Assembly (NCBI RefSeq): GCF_024158745.1
Contig: NZ_JAMZAW010000017.1
Location: 117,695 to 181,694 of the forward strand
DNA from: Paenibacillus tyrphae
GTDB taxonomy: Bacteria; Bacillota; Bacilli; Paenibacillales; NBRC-103111
Reading direction: 5' to 3'
Length of the DNA: 64,000 nucleotides
In this document: positions 52,491 to 62,226 of the stretch, piece by piece
Numbering within the stretch: position 1 is the stretch's first letter
Layout: each line of letters opens with the position of its first letter
Position numbers and translations under genes: made by a program
The notes under the pieces: generated by a model
The model's database searches: none
Seen by the model: the letters and a program-made list of their open reading frames with translations, nothing else
Told to the model about the DNA's origin: nothing

Positions 52491-54230
52491 ATGGATAAAC
52501 ATAACTTTATGCTATCGGTCGGGAGAAAGCTGTTCTTGTCTTTTCTGATCCTGATCTTGCTGCTGGCCGGCTTCGGCCTCACCTCGCTCGGTCGGGGGGC
52601 AAAGATGCAATCCAAGACGGAGGAAATTACCGGCGCTTGGCTTTCGGGAGTAGGAATTGCCAACAACGTCAACTACTTGACAGAACACGTTCTTGTTCTG
52701 CAATATAAAATTTTGACCAATCCGGAAGTCGCCAAAAAACAACAATACATCCAGGAAGCCGATGCCACGTTTGCAGAGATCGACAAGCAACTGGATCTGT
52801 ACAGCGAGACGTTCGTTAGCGATGAAGATCGCATCAATACGGAGCAGCTTCGGGCGAAATGGAACAGTTATAAGGAAGTTTACGACCGTACCCTGGTGTT
52901 GGGCAAGCAAATCGACCTGGTTCGCGGCGCGGTGAAGCAGGAAAAAGAACTCACGGCGATGATGGCGCAATCCCAGCAAACCTATGACGAAATGCAGAAA
53001 CTGCTGAATAAAATGATCAAAATCAATAACGACGGCGCCAAAGTGGCAACGCAGGAAAGCGGACAAATCTACCAAAGCACTATCGGGCTTACGATTGGGA
53101 TGATCGCCATTTCGGTCGTAATCGGAATCGCCTTGGTCATCGTCATGATCCGCATCATATCCAGGCCTGTTAGGCTTGTATCCGAAGCGCTGCACCGGGT
53201 GGCCGGCGGCGACTTGACGGTCGAACCGCTCGCGGTCAAGCAAAAGGACGAGATCGGGAGTCTGGTTGTTTCCCTGAACGATATGGTATCCCATCTAAAA
53301 ATGACCGTGGTGCAAATTCAAGAGGCATCCACGACGGTTGCCGCTTCCTCCGAGGAGCTGCAGGCCAGTTCGGAGCAAAATACGGTGGCAACCAAAACCG
53401 TTACGCTATCCATTCAAGAGATGGCCTCCGGTTCGGAAATTCAGCTGATGCGCTCGGACGAAACCGGAAGAGCGATGGAAGAGATGGCCGCAGGCATTCA
53501 ACGCATCGCCGAAACGACGTCGGACGTATCCGAATTGTCTCAAGAATCCGCCGTCCAAGCGCAGCATGGTAACGACGCCATTCAAGCGGCGAGAAGCAGA
53601 ATGAATGCCCTGAGCGAATCAGTCGGGCAGGCGGGCGACGATATCAAGACGCTGGAGACGCATTCCGTGAACGTCGGCGGCATTCTGCAGATCATCAACG
53701 ACATCGCTTCGCAAACCGGTTTGCTGGCGCTCAACGCCTCCATCGAGGCGGCAAGAGCGGGAGAGCATGGACAAGGCTTCGCTGTCGTCGCGAACGAAGT
53801 GAAGAAGCTTGCCCAGCAGTCCGGCGAAGCCGTTCAAAGCATCTCGGACATCATCACACAGATTCAAACCGATACGTCCAAAGCGGTGCTCACGATGAAC
53901 CGCAGCTTGTCGGAAGTGCGAATCGGCCTTCAAGCCGTGACCGAGGCGGATGAAGCGTTCCAGCAAATCACCCGTACCGCAAACGACGTATCCGGCAAAA
54001 TTCAGGAAGTGGCGGCGGCAGCCGAAGAAATGGCAGCAAGCTCGGAGCAGGTGTCCGCTTCCGCTTCGGAGATGAACCAAATTGCCAGACATGGTGCCGA
54101 GTCAGCGCAGACAATTGCCGCTACAACCGAAGAACAGCTCGCATCTGCCGAAGAAATTGCTTCGTCCGCGGAATCGTTAAGCCGGACGGCGCAGGATTTG
54201 TCCGAACTGGTCAACCGGTTTAAATTATAA
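52491..54230 (+). CDS. Methyl-accepting chemotaxis protein
   Basis: A 579-aa chemoreceptor. TM1 ([22 protein letters not shown]), four-helix-bundle-like sensor (about 35-190), TM2 ([23 protein letters not shown]), HAMP ([35 protein letters not shown]), and the signalling hairpin with tip region [35 protein letters not shown]. Methylation-type E/Q-rich heptads flank the tip. The start is ATG 52491 after AAAGGAGAGAGACATA. Convergent with a second receptor of the same class at 54326-56020. Confidence 0.94.
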   Translation: MDKHNFMLSVGRKLFLSFLILILLLAGFGLTSLGRGAKMQSKTEEITGAWLSGVGIANNVNYLTEHVLVLQYKILTNPEVAKKQQYIQEADATFAEIDKQLDLYSETFVSDEDRINTEQLRAKWNSYKEVYDRTLVLGKQIDLVRGAVKQEKELTAMMAQSQQTYDEMQKLLNKMIKINNDGAKVATQESGQIYQSTIGLTIGMIAISVVIGIALVIVMIRIISRPVRLVSEALHRVAGGDLTVEPLAVKQKDEIGSLVVSLNDMVSHLKMTVVQIQEASTTVAASSEELQASSEQNTVATKTVTLSIQEMASGSEIQLMRSDETGRAMEEMAAGIQRIAETTSDVSELSQESAVQAQHGNDAIQAARSRMNALSESVGQAGDDIKTLETHSVNVGGILQIINDIASQTGLLALNASIEAARAGEHGQGFAVVANEVKKLAQQSGEAVQSISDIITQIQTDTSKAVLTMNRSLSEVRIGLQAVTEADEAFQQITRTANDVSGKIQEVAAAAEEMAASSEQVSASASEMNQIARHGAESAQTIAATTEEQLASAEEIASSAESLSRTAQDLSELVNRFKL

Positions 54231-54252
54231 GGGCGCCCCAGACGTCCAAAAA

Positions 54253-54300
54253 AAAGGGAGGAAGTCCCTGCAGCGTTGAAGCTGCGGGCTTCCTCCCTTT
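54253..54300. terminator. Bidirectional terminator between two chemoreceptor genes
   Basis: AAAGGGAGGAAG...CCTGCAGC and GCTGCGGG...CTTCCTCCCTTT arms with a 6-nt loop. Confidence 0.85.
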
Positions 54301-54325
54301 TCCATTTTATATCCATGCTTCATGC

Positions 54326-56020
54326 TTATATTTTAAACTTCCGGACCAGCGTCTCCAAATTTTCCGCCTCCCGGCTCAATCCTTCGGACAAGGAGGAAAC
54401 CTCCTGCACCAAAGCGGTTTGCGCCTGGGTTTTGTCGTTGACGATCTGCACGCCGTCCAGGGATTCTCTGGCCACATCAGCCATATCGGAGACGGATGCG
54501 GCAATTTCCTCCGAGCCTGCCGCCATTTCCTCCGAAATGGCCGAAACCTCTTGGATTTGGGCGGCGACCTCTTTGGTGGCCTGCAATATTTTTTGGAACG
54601 AATCGCTGGCGGCCCGCACCTTGTGGCTGCCCAAGGCCACCTCTTCGCTTACCCGCTGCATCGCGTTGACCGTTTCCGTCGAATCGCTGCGAATTTCCTG
54701 GAGCAGCTCGCCGATCTGTCCTGCCGAGGCTGCGGAGCCTTCCGCCAGCTTGCGGATTTCCGCCGCCACGACCGCGAAGCCCCGGCCATGCTCGCCCGCC
54801 CGGGCTGCTTCGATCGAAGCGTTGAGCGCAAGCAGATTCGTTTGCTTGGACAACGTAGCGATCGTATCCGCAATTTGCCCGATGTGGGACGAGCGTTCGT
54901 CAAGTTTGGACACAATCTTGGTGGATTTGGTAACGGACTCGTCGATCTGATCCATTTGTTGCTTAGCCTGTTCCATATGTCCGTAGCCGTCCACCGCTTC
55001 TTTCTCCGTATCCACGGCCGCCTCGGACAGCTCGGTAGCCGATTCGGCCACCCGCTGTACGCCCTTGGCCATTTCTTCGATGGCACGCGATCCGTCCAGC
55101 GTGTTCTGCACCGAGATGACGGCCCCCTGCTCGATCACCGCCATCCGTTTGCCGATTTCCTCGGTTGCGGCAGAGGTTTGCTTCGTATTGGCAATCAGCT
55201 TCTCCGACGTCTCCCATACTTTCTCGGAGGTGCCGGTAATCTCCTTGATCATGCCGTGCAGGCTATCGAGCATCCGGTTAAGCGAGCCGGCGATTTCACC
55301 GATCTCGTCCTTCGTATTCGAAGTCAGTCTCGCCGTCAGATCGCCGCCGTTGCTGGCCAGCTCGGCAATTTTCTCATTCACCGTTTTTAAAGGCCGCAGC
55401 TTGATCAAGATCAAGGTAAAAATGCCGAACAAGGTCAAGAACGTCACCACCAGCAGGATCACGGCAAAGTTCATCATGGAGGTAGCCGTCTGACGGGCCG
55501 CGTCCGCTTCCTGCTGCGCCCGGGTGTTCATCTTGGTTTGAAACTGCTGGATATAGCCCATAATTTCTTTTTTGCTCGCATCGTATTGTTCGCCGAACAT
55601 AAGTTTCCGGGCACTGTCGAAACTTTTCTCTTCCACCGCCTTCATGGCGGCTTCTTCGGTTTTGATCAAGGTGTCGGAGCTGTTCTTTGCTTTCTCGATC
55701 AAATCCAGCTCTTCCTGCGGAGCTTCAAGCGCTTTCAGTTGTTCGATGACTTTATCGCGCGACTTGGTTTCGTTGACCTCTTTCCAATAGTTATCGTAGT
55801 GCCGCTTATCCCCGAACTGGACATATCTTCTCATCTCTTCGGTCAAGTAATCGGAGGCGTTCTTCAAGTCAAAGCCGAGCTGCTTGAACTGCGCCTGCCG
55901 CTGTACCGCGAGCCGTTCCTGGGCGATGCCATCCTCCAGCTTGCTGACACTGTACCAATTCAGCAGCGATAATACCAATAGAAGTCCGCCCATCACCTTT
56001 AACCAGCTTGAAATCTTCAT
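54326..56020 (-). CDS. Methyl-accepting chemotaxis protein
   Basis: A 564-aa chemoreceptor. TM1 ([20 protein letters not shown]), sensor of about 150 residues with long charged helices ([28 protein letters not shown]), TM2 ([25 protein letters not shown]), HAMP ([24 protein letters not shown]), signalling tip [35 protein letters not shown]. It lacks a C-terminal CheR/CheB pentapeptide. The start is ATG 56020 (GGGGGA 6 nt upstream). It shares the GTCGATAA promoter-like box with the convergent receptor. Confidence 0.94.
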   Translation of the reverse strand: MKISSWLKVMGGLLLVLSLLNWYSVSKLEDGIAQERLAVQRQAQFKQLGFDLKNASDYLTEEMRRYVQFGDKRHYDNYWKEVNETKSRDKVIEQLKALEAPQEELDLIEKAKNSSDTLIKTEEAAMKAVEEKSFDSARKLMFGEQYDASKKEIMGYIQQFQTKMNTRAQQEADAARQTATSMMNFAVILLVVTFLTLFGIFTLILIKLRPLKTVNEKIAELASNGGDLTARLTSNTKDEIGEIAGSLNRMLDSLHGMIKEITGTSEKVWETSEKLIANTKQTSAATEEIGKRMAVIEQGAVISVQNTLDGSRAIEEMAKGVQRVAESATELSEAAVDTEKEAVDGYGHMEQAKQQMDQIDESVTKSTKIVSKLDERSSHIGQIADTIATLSKQTNLLALNASIEAARAGEHGRGFAVVAAEIRKLAEGSAASAGQIGELLQEIRSDSTETVNAMQRVSEEVALGSHKVRAASDSFQKILQATKEVAAQIQEVSAISEEMAAGSEEIAASVSDMADVARESLDGVQIVNDKTQAQTALVQEVSSLSEGLSREAENLETLVRKFKI

Positions 56021-56068
56021 CCGCAGTCCCCCTGATGTCCTAATTTCATTCGACATTTTTCAATATAT

Positions 56069-56096
56069 TTATCGACATTTTTAGACAAGAATTTGA
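56069..56096 (-). promoter_or_regulatory. SigD-like promoter of the second chemoreceptor gene
   Basis: Leftward: TCAA, 16 bp, GTCGATAA, about 49 bp upstream of ATG 56020. The -10 box is identical to that of the other receptor; the -35 is degenerate. Confidence 0.45.
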
Positions 56097-56418
56097 TATG
56101 CATTTTTTTACATTATATTTCTTCGACAAAATTAACGAGGAGAAAAGGTTACGGCGAGCGGAAGAAGTAAGGAGAAAGGTCTGAGATGCTGGAGTCGATT
56201 TGGTTGGGGGACCAGGAAAGTGGCTTAATGCCTGCGCATAAATAAGTCGGCCCGGAGAAGAGTTTGTTGCAAGAGACGAAGGCGTAAGAGGGCAAGCCTC
56301 CGCCTCACTTGGAGAGCAGGCGCGGTGTTTCGCGAACGAGTCCAGTCATAAAGCGCGGAAGCCCCCTAGCTGTAAGAGTTCCGGTTCACGGCTTCCTTGC
56401 GCCGACGGGACGACAAAA
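56097..56418. other. Intergenic, no supported gene
   Basis: About 320 bp upstream of the second chemoreceptor. One 19-codon ORF (ATG 56185, AAGGAGAAAGGTCTGAG upstream) is present but has no recognisable content. Nothing else seen. Confidence 0.4.
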
Positions 56419-56445
56419 CCGGCATATCCTTAAAGGATATGCCGG
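56419..56445 (-). terminator. Terminator after glcF
   Basis: Arms CCGGCATATCCTT and AAGGATATGCCGG form a near-perfect palindrome, followed leftward by TTTT. Confidence 0.75.
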
Positions 56446-56465
56446 CACTTGAGCGATGCTGCGGA

Positions 56466-57839
56466 CTACCTCTCACCCGCTGATTCGGCGAGAAAATCAA
56501 CCAGATGCATCGCTTGCATCGACTTGTCTTTCCCATGGCGGTGCACGCCCCATTTCATCTGAAGCAGGCAGCCCGGATTAGCTGTCAGAATGACGTGCGC
56601 CCGGGTTCGCTCTACCTGCTCCATCTTATGGTCGAGTACGCTGGCGGACATCTCCGGCTGCGTCAAATTGTAGATCCCTGCGGAGCCGCAGCAGCGGTCG
56701 GCGTCGGGCAGCTCCTGCAGCTTCGCGCCGGGCACGGTCCGGATCAGCTGCCGCGGGGCCGATGCGACTCGCATCACGTTACGCAGATGACACGAGTCCT
56801 GGTACGTAACCGTCACCTGCTCCGCCCCCTGGCCGAGCGGCTTCAGCGGCAGCGGACGCCCTTCGGCGAGCAGCTCCGACACGTCGCGGACCTGCGAAGC
56901 AAACCGGTGGGCCTCCGCCTCCTCGGGATCGCCGTGAAGGAGGTGGTCCACCTCCTTCAGGGTAGCGCCGCAGCCGCCGGCGTTGCTGACGACGGCATCG
57001 ACGCGGGCCGCGCCGAAGGCCGCGATGTTGGTCCGGGCCAGACGGCGGGCGCTCTCCCGTTCGCCGGCATGGGCGTGCAGCGCGCCGCAGCACGTCTGCG
57101 AGGCCGGGACCACGACCTCGTAGCCCGCCAAGCGCAGCAGCTTGATCGTGTTCACGTTCGTCTCCGTGAACAGCACATCCATGATGCAGCCGCGGAACAT
57201 CCCGACCCGCCCGAGACGTTCGCCTTCGGCCGGGATCACGAGCAGCGATTGTCCGCCTTCGCCCTGTTCCCAGCAGGCAGGCAGGCCAAGCTTCACCCAA
57301 CGGCGGATAACGCCGTCACCGGCCGCCTGCGGCAGCACCGCTTCCATCTCGCGCATATGGGGCGGGAACAGCTTCATGACGCCGAGCCCGCGCACCAGCT
57401 TCCGCAATCCGCTCGTTTGATACAGCTTCAGTGACGAGCCGAGCAGCCGCATCCGGCCGTGATGCGGAAACAGCCGCTCCATGAACAGCCGCTTCACCGT
57501 CCGCACCGGCCATCGCTCTGCGGTTACCGCCGCGATCGACTCGCGGGCCTGTTCGATGAGCTGGCCGTACTTGACATCCGACGGGCAGGCCGGCTCGCAA
57601 GCGCGGCAGCCGAGGCACAGGTCCATCTGCGAGCGGAACGCCGCGTCCGGCTCCATTTTGCCGTCATAGACGGCCTTCATTAATGCAATCCGGCCCCGCG
57701 GCGACGCCGCTTCCAGCCCCGTCTCCTGGAACGTCGGACAGGCCGTCTGGCAAAAGCCGCAGCGCATACAGTTGGTAAGCTGATCGGGATCGAGTGTTAG
57801 CTGCAGCTTCTCGGTCAGTTGTTTGATCTCCGTGCTCAT
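56466..57839 (-). CDS. glcF: Glycolate oxidase iron-sulfur subunit
   Basis: A 457-aa electron-transfer subunit. Two 4Fe-4S sets at the N-terminus (CMRCGFCQTACP and CLGCRACEPACP), then two CCG domains: CCGALHAHAGE, and DSCHLRN with DRCCGSAGIYNLTQPEM. This is the GlcF/LutA-like architecture that passes electrons from the FAD subunit to the respiratory chain. It starts at ATG 57839, three nucleotides past the glcD stop, so the two are one operon. Ends before a terminator hairpin. Confidence 0.93.
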   Translation of the reverse strand: MSTEIKQLTEKLQLTLDPDQLTNCMRCGFCQTACPTFQETGLEAASPRGRIALMKAVYDGKMEPDAAFRSQMDLCLGCRACEPACPSDVKYGQLIEQARESIAAVTAERWPVRTVKRLFMERLFPHHGRMRLLGSSLKLYQTSGLRKLVRGLGVMKLFPPHMREMEAVLPQAAGDGVIRRWVKLGLPACWEQGEGGQSLLVIPAEGERLGRVGMFRGCIMDVLFTETNVNTIKLLRLAGYEVVVPASQTCCGALHAHAGERESARRLARTNIAAFGAARVDAVVSNAGGCGATLKEVDHLLHGDPEEAEAHRFASQVRDVSELLAEGRPLPLKPLGQGAEQVTVTYQDSCHLRNVMRVASAPRQLIRTVPGAKLQELPDADRCCGSAGIYNLTQPEMSASVLDHKMEQVERTRAHVILTANPGCLLQMKWGVHRHGKDKSMQAMHLVDFLAESAGER

Positions 57840-57842
57840 GCG

Positions 57843-59375
57843 TCACGCACCGCCTTTCTCCGCAGGTCCACGGCCGTCCTCAAGCGAAGCGTTGGACAAG
57901 CCCTTTTCCCCGGCACCGGTTTGATTCAGCCCTGCGGTTCCGCCCGCTTCGTTCCCCGCTCCCGGCTCCGACTTAAACACAATGCGCTTGCGCGTCTCCG
58001 CGAATAGTTTGCCGGGATTGAGCAAGCCGTCCGGGTCGAACGCATGCTTCAGCCGCTTCATCAGGCTGATGCCGGACGCGCCGACCTTCCATTCCAGATA
58101 CGGCGCTTTAACATGCCCGACGCCGTGTTCCCCGGTGATCGTGCCTCCGAGCCGGATCGCCGCGTCGAAAATTTCCTCGAACGCCAGCTCCACCCGGTGA
58201 ATCTCCTCCGCATCCCGCGCATCTGTCATTGCCGTCGGGTGCAGGTTGCCGTCACCCGCATGGCCGAACGTGCAAATCCGCACGTTATGCTTCGCCGCAA
58301 TGCGCTGCACCTCCAGCACCATATCGGCAATTTTGGAGCGCGGCACCGTCGCGTCCTCCAGAATGGTTGTCGGCCGCAGCCGGGAGAGCGCTGCCAGCGC
58401 GCTGCGCCGGGCTTCCATCACCTTGGCCCCTTCCTCCGGCGTCTCGGCCACCTTCACCTGGATCGCCCCTTCGCGTCTGCAGATCGTCTCGATCAGTTGC
58501 AAGTCCTTCTCCACCTGCGCCTCGTCGCCGTCCTGCTCGATCGCCAAGATCGCTTGCGCATCGACCGGTAGGCCGATTTTGGCGAACGCCTCCACCACCT
58601 CGATCGTCGCCTGGTCCATAAACTCCAGCGTACAGGGCGTAATCCGGTTCGCGATAATCTGCGACACCGTCCGCGCCGCCGCAGGCAAATCGGCGAAAAC
58701 CGCGATCATCGCCCGCCGGTACGCCGGCTTCGGGACAAGCTTGACCGTCGCCTCCGTCAAAATCGCCAGCGTGCCCCCGGACCCCACGAGCAGCCTCGTC
58801 AAGTCGTAGCCAGCGACATCCTTCACCAGCTTGCCTCCCGTCCGCAGCACCTCGCCGCTCGCAAGCACCGCCTCAAGCCCGATGACGTAGTCCTTGGTCG
58901 TGCCGTACTTGAGCCCGCGCAGCCCGCCTGCGCCAAGGGCAATGTTGCCGCCCATCGTGCAGATAATCATGCTGCTCGGGTCCGGCGGATAGAACAGCCC
59001 CGTCTCCTCGACGGCCGCATGAAAGCGCTTAGTATTCAAACCCGTCTGGAACGTTGCCGTCAGGTTGTCCTGATCGATCTCCACAAGCCGGTTCATCCGC
59101 ATCATGACCATGATCAGCCCGCCGTGCAGCGGCACAACGCCCGCGCACAGATTGCTGCCCGCCCCGCGGGTGACCACCGGAATCCGGTGCTGGGCACAGA
59201 CGCGCATCACCGCCGCCACTTCTTCCGTCGAAGCGGGGAAAATAACACCGTCCGGCATCGATTGATACAGCGGCGTAGCATCGTAGCTGTACGAAACGAG
59301 CGTTTCGGTATCGTCGCGGAACCAGGCGTCCCCGACGATCCTTCTTAATTCTTGACAAACAGTTGCAGCCAGCAA
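57843..59375 (-). CDS. glcD: Glycolate oxidase FAD-linked subunit
   Basis: A 510-aa FAD-dependent 2-hydroxyacid dehydrogenase of the GlcD/D-lactate dehydrogenase family. FAD-binding: PVVTRGAGSNLCAGVVP, MIICTMGGNIALGAGGLRGLKYGTTKDYVIGLEAVLASGE; C-terminal cap: HNVRICTFGHAGDGNLHPT and GGTITGEHGVGHVKAPYL. The last 40 residues (ETRKRIVFKSEPGAGNEAGG onward) are a low-complexity extension. TTG 59375 has GGGAGG 7 nt upstream. Controlled by a strong SigA promoter with an overlapping palindrome (59410-59455), probably bound by the FadR-type regulator encoded divergently. Confidence 0.92.
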   Translation of the reverse strand: MLAATVCQELRRIVGDAWFRDDTETLVSYSYDATPLYQSMPDGVIFPASTEEVAAVMRVCAQHRIPVVTRGAGSNLCAGVVPLHGGLIMVMMRMNRLVEIDQDNLTATFQTGLNTKRFHAAVEETGLFYPPDPSSMIICTMGGNIALGAGGLRGLKYGTTKDYVIGLEAVLASGEVLRTGGKLVKDVAGYDLTRLLVGSGGTLAILTEATVKLVPKPAYRRAMIAVFADLPAAARTVSQIIANRITPCTLEFMDQATIEVVEAFAKIGLPVDAQAILAIEQDGDEAQVEKDLQLIETICRREGAIQVKVAETPEEGAKVMEARRSALAALSRLRPTTILEDATVPRSKIADMVLEVQRIAAKHNVRICTFGHAGDGNLHPTAMTDARDAEEIHRVELAFEEIFDAAIRLGGTITGEHGVGHVKAPYLEWKVGASGISLMKRLKHAFDPDGLLNPGKLFAETRKRIVFKSEPGAGNEAGGTAGLNQTGAGEKGLSNASLEDGRGPAEKGGA

Positions 59376-59409
59376 AGCGTTCCCTCCCGTATGCCCCTGA
59401 ATTAATCAG

Positions 59410-59422
59410 GTCATCTGATGAC
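59410..59422. promoter_or_regulatory. Candidate GntR/FadR operator at the glcD promoter
   Basis: GTCATC-T-GATGAC, a perfect 13-bp palindrome placed at the expected transcription start of glcDF. Confidence 0.6.
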
Positions 59423-59425
59423 TTT

Positions 59426-59455
59426 ATTATAAAAGGACCCGGCTTCCTCCGTCAA
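59426..59455 (-). promoter_or_regulatory. SigA promoter of glcDF
   Basis: Leftward: TTGACG, 18-bp spacer, TATAAT, located 51-80 bp upstream of the TTG start. Confidence 0.8.
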
Positions 59456-59587
59456 TGCTTCAGTCGCCCCGCAAGGCGACATGATTCGCCCGGTCAAACA
59501 TGGTACAATAAGGGAAATCTTACACGCTGCCGCAGTGTGCCTAATGCCGCATGATTTCGGAAGCGTCTCGACTGGGGGGGAATTTCC

Positions 59588-59980
59588 GTGGATTTTTTTC
59601 CATCTCGAGGGGGGCTTCTCGACGGGCCGCCGCCCATATTCATCTTCTTCTTCGTGCTTATTCTGGTCATCATCGCAGGCACCTTCTTGTACATGATTAC
59701 ATCATCCCTATCCGTCTGGTCCGCCAACAATGCATCTGCGCGTCTTACCGTCCCCTGCCGGGTCGTTGCCAAACGTACGCAGGTGTCGGGCGGGTCCGGG
59801 GATTCGAGCGCGTTTACGAAATATTTCGCGACCTTCGAATTCGAGGACGGCAGGCGGGTTGAGCTTCCTTTGAAAGGCCCCCAATACGGACTGTTGGTCG
59901 AAGGGGACTTCGGCGAGCTGACGTATCAAGGCACCCGCTTCATTGATTTTGTCCGCATGAGAAAGGAAGAGCATTCATGA
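59588..59980 (+). CDS. DUF2500-family membrane protein
   Basis: A 130-aa protein with one N-terminal membrane anchor (PPIFIFFFVLILVIIAGTFLYMI). The soluble part is beta-rich: LTVPCRVVAKRTQVSGGSG, TKYFATFEFEDGRRVELPLKGPQYGLLVEGDFGELTYQGTRFIDFVR, the DUF2500 pattern (YYATFE...G...L...VEGD.G.L..QGTRF..F). Function unknown. GTG start with GGGGGG 7 nt upstream. Its stop overlaps the regulator's ATG (ATGA), so the two form a small rightward operon. Confidence 0.8.
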   Translation: MDFFPSRGGLLDGPPPIFIFFFVLILVIIAGTFLYMITSSLSVWSANNASARLTVPCRVVAKRTQVSGGSGDSSAFTKYFATFEFEDGRRVELPLKGPQYGLLVEGDFGELTYQGTRFIDFVRMRKEEHS

Positions 59981-60663
59981 TCCGCAAAGGCTATGAAATC
60001 GTCGCCGACGCCCTTCGCGAGCAAATCGAGCAGGGCGTCTGGCCGGTCGGTTCCCGGATCGACTCGGTCGAGCAGCTCGCCGTGAAGTTCGGCGTCGGCC
60101 GCTCCACGATCCGGGAAGCGCTCATGTCGCTCAAAGCGCACGGCTGGGTGGACGTCCGCCACGGCGGCGGAACGTTCGTGCTCCGCAATAGCGGCGCGCT
60201 TCAGATAGAAGCGCCCGAGATCGGGAACGTAGAGCAGCTCCGGCAATGGCTTGAGCTGCGCTTTATCCTGGAAACCGAAGGCGCAGCACTGGCCGCGGCG
60301 CGCCGCAGCAACGACCATCTGATCGAGCTGGACAAGATCCTCGCCGAGATGGCTGCCCTGACCGACGAGGACAAGCTGGAGCAATGCGATATCCGGTTTC
60401 ACCTGAAGCTGGCCGGAGCATCCGGCAACGAGCTGCTCGTACGCACGCTGGAGACGCTTTTCCTGACCATGGGCCCGGCGATGCGGGAAAGCCGCCGGCT
60501 GTGGCTGTTCGCGGAGCAGAGCCAGACCGTCCGGCTTTCCGAAGAGCACCAAGCCATCGTCGACGCAGTGAGACTGCAGGACACTGCCCTTGCCCGAGAA
60601 CGCGTCGCCTCCCACTTGCGCAAGGTGGAGCAGATGCTCCGCCGTTTAACCTACGAAGCCTGA
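59977..60663 (+). CDS. GntR-family regulator, FadR/FCD subgroup
   Basis: A 228-aa regulator. Winged helix: ADALREQIEQGVWPVGSRIDSVEQLAVKFGVGRSTIREALMSLKAHGWVDVRHGGGTFVL. The FCD effector domain carries DIRFHLKLAGASGN (metal-ligand Asp and His), LVRTLETLF and EEHQAIVDAVRLQDTALARERVASHL (further His ligands). This subgroup binds small carboxylates (lactate, glycolate, gluconate) around a metal. The nearby glcDF operon and the palindrome in its promoter suggest glycolate or lactate as the effector. Terminator at 60687-60716. Confidence 0.9.
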   Translation: MIRKGYEIVADALREQIEQGVWPVGSRIDSVEQLAVKFGVGRSTIREALMSLKAHGWVDVRHGGGTFVLRNSGALQIEAPEIGNVEQLRQWLELRFILETEGAALAAARRSNDHLIELDKILAEMAALTDEDKLEQCDIRFHLKLAGASGNELLVRTLETLFLTMGPAMRESRRLWLFAEQSQTVRLSEEHQAIVDAVRLQDTALARERVASHLRKVEQMLRRLTYEA

Positions 60664-60686
60664 CGGCACACGGCATCTCATACGAA

Positions 60687-60716
60687 AAAGCCCGCCGGCA
60701 TACTCCGGCGGGCTTT
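60687..60716. terminator. Bidirectional terminator
   Basis: AAAGCCCGCCGG and CCGGCGGGCTTT with a 6-nt loop between convergent genes. Confidence 0.85.
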
Positions 60717-60722
60717 CCTCGT

Positions 60723-61043
60723 TTAATGGGCGGCTCCGCCCTTTTTCAACCATTCGCAGCCGTCCGCGCAGGAGCAGAGCGCCTTCTGCACCGAGCACCA
60801 CGAACGCTTCGCGTAATAAATCGGCACTTCCTGTTCCTTCGCTTGCTGCTTGATGGCTTTGGTCAGATTGTGGTTGACGTAATCCGTCAGCACAAGCACC
60901 GCGTCCACCTTTTCCGGAATCCCCTTCTTCACCATTTGGCATTTGCGTCCGGACATATGCATCACTTCGTCAAAACCGATATTCGCCAGATGATCGGGCA
61001 TATTGCCCAAATGATCCGCTCCTACGACCAAAATCGACGGCAT
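60723..61043 (-). CDS. DUF2325-family protein
   Basis: A 106-aa soluble protein. SILVVGADHLGNMPDHLANIGFDEVMHMSGRK, VDAVLVLTDYVNHNLTKAIKQQAKEQEVPIYYAKRSWCSVQKAL matches DUF2325, small Rossmann-like proteins of unknown function. The C-terminus adds a Cys-rich stretch (CSVQKALCSCADGCEWL) that might bind metal. The start is ATG 61043 (AAAGGAGG 8 nt upstream); the open frame extends further upstream without a ribosome-binding site. Confidence 0.85.
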   Translation of the reverse strand: MPSILVVGADHLGNMPDHLANIGFDEVMHMSGRKCQMVKKGIPEKVDAVLVLTDYVNHNLTKAIKQQAKEQEVPIYYAKRSWCSVQKALCSCADGCEWLKKGGAAH

Positions 61044-61129
61044 GTTTCGAGCCTCCTTTTCGTTAACGGGCTGTCTCCTGAGAGAGCCTTCCGTGCATGT
61101 ATTTTTATCGTGTCTGCCTTCGATTCTCG

Positions 61130-61948
61130 TTATTTCGCGCCCGCGAGCAGCTTGAGCTTCCGTTCCTCGCGCTCGGCACTGCTCATCCGCGGACAGGTAT
61201 AGCAATACCCGTGGTCCGTATCCGTCTTGTAAGCGAGACAGCAGCTGACTTTCATCCGCAGCCGCTCTCCGGGCTTACGCGGGTCGTCGACGTAGCGGAA
61301 CTTCACATCGAGCGGATGCCGCGGCCGGCCGAATACGTCCGGCGGCAAGTCCGACAGCAGCGCCTGGAAGTCCTCCGTCAGCTTGGTCCGAAGCTCTTCG
61401 CTGTCCGCTTGGGCAACAGCCATATCTCGGACGTAGTACATCCGGGTCGCGATCTGCCCCCACAATTGCCCCGCATCCAGCCCTGCCGCTTGCGCCAGCG
61501 ATCCGAGCAGCGGCCGAAGCGTCTCTCCGTATAAGGAGGAGAGCACTTGACGCCTCCACTCGGCCCGGTCCCCCTCAGGCAACGATACCGTTCTGGCGTC
61601 ATGCAGCCGGAACCCGAACATCGGGCGGCCTTCCTTCTGATACAAATTGACCGTCAAATTGCCCGGCGAAAAATCGAACGCCGCATCATACCGGCTGATC
61701 ATATACTGCTGCGCTGCGCACAGCATGCCGAGCCAGCCGCTAAAGTATGTGGCCGGCGCTTGCTCATCCAACGCGCGGATATGCTTGCCATACTTCACCA
61801 GAAGCATGTCCGCATGCCGGCGTTCGAACAGCTGCGACAGTTTGACCGACAACTCCCCCTCGTCGGGAAGCTCCCGTATGAAAAAAAACTGCGCCTCCAG
61901 CTCGCTGAGACCTTGCTCCGCCAGCGCTTCATTCCTTGCCTGCTCCAT
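61130..61948 (-). CDS. FhuF-like iron reductase / IucA-IucC-type C-terminal protein
   Basis: A 272-aa siderophore-interacting protein. A [2Fe-2S]-type Cys set closes the protein: MKVSCCLAYKTDTDHGYCYTCPRMS (C-C-x10-C-x2-C), as in FhuF ferric-siderophore reductases. Upstream segments (GWLGMLCAAQQYMISRYDAAFDFSPGNLTVNLYQ, FGFRLHDARTVSLPEG) fit the FhuF/IucA-IucC family. It probably reduces ferric iron from imported siderophores. The start is ATG 61948 (GGGAGAGCGGC). It lies 23 nt after a 65-codon ORF that itself follows two Fur boxes, so this is an iron-regulated operon. Confidence 0.8.
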   Translation of the reverse strand: MEQARNEALAEQGLSELEAQFFFIRELPDEGELSVKLSQLFERRHADMLLVKYGKHIRALDEQAPATYFSGWLGMLCAAQQYMISRYDAAFDFSPGNLTVNLYQKEGRPMFGFRLHDARTVSLPEGDRAEWRRQVLSSLYGETLRPLLGSLAQAAGLDAGQLWGQIATRMYYVRDMAVAQADSEELRTKLTEDFQALLSDLPPDVFGRPRHPLDVKFRYVDDPRKPGERLRMKVSCCLAYKTDTDHGYCYTCPRMSSAEREERKLKLLAGAK

Positions 61949-61971
61949 GCCGCTCTCCCTTCCCGTTCCGG

Positions 61972-62169
61972 TTATTTGCACTCGGGCGCTCTTTCGATGC
62001 TCCCCCGAGCCTTTTCCTCTTCCAACACTTGAACCGATATCCTCTGTATGTATGAACCGTACCGGAGCTCTTCCGGTTGCGACTGTAGTCTATCGGGAAT
62101 CGAACGGTCCGCAATGCTGCCTGCCCGGCTAAGGTTTCTATGCCTGATCAGCTCATACAGCAAACCCAC
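61972..62169 (-). CDS. Small Fur-box-proximal protein, unknown
   Basis: A 65-codon ORF with a GTG start and an excellent ribosome-binding site (GAGGAGGAG, 7-8 nt spacing), directly downstream of two Fur boxes and 23 nt before the FhuF-like gene. The product (GLLYELIRHRNLSRAGSIADRS onward) is basic and mostly helical and ends in Cys-Lys. I find no family. Position and translation signals argue that it is real; it could also be a leader peptide coupling translation to the reductase gene. Confidence 0.5.
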   Translation of the reverse strand: MGLLYELIRHRNLSRAGSIADRSIPDRLQSQPEELRYGSYIQRISVQVLEEEKARGSIERAPECK

Positions 62170-62192
62170 GGACGGCTCCTCCTCTTATTATA

Positions 62193-62207
62193 TGATAATG
62201 ATTCTCA
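62193..62207. promoter_or_regulatory. Fur box 1
   Basis: TGATAATGATTCTCA matches the 7-1-7 consensus TGATAATNATTATCA at all but one informative position. Confidence 0.8.
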
Positions 62208-62226
62208 ATAACATGTATATTACAAA

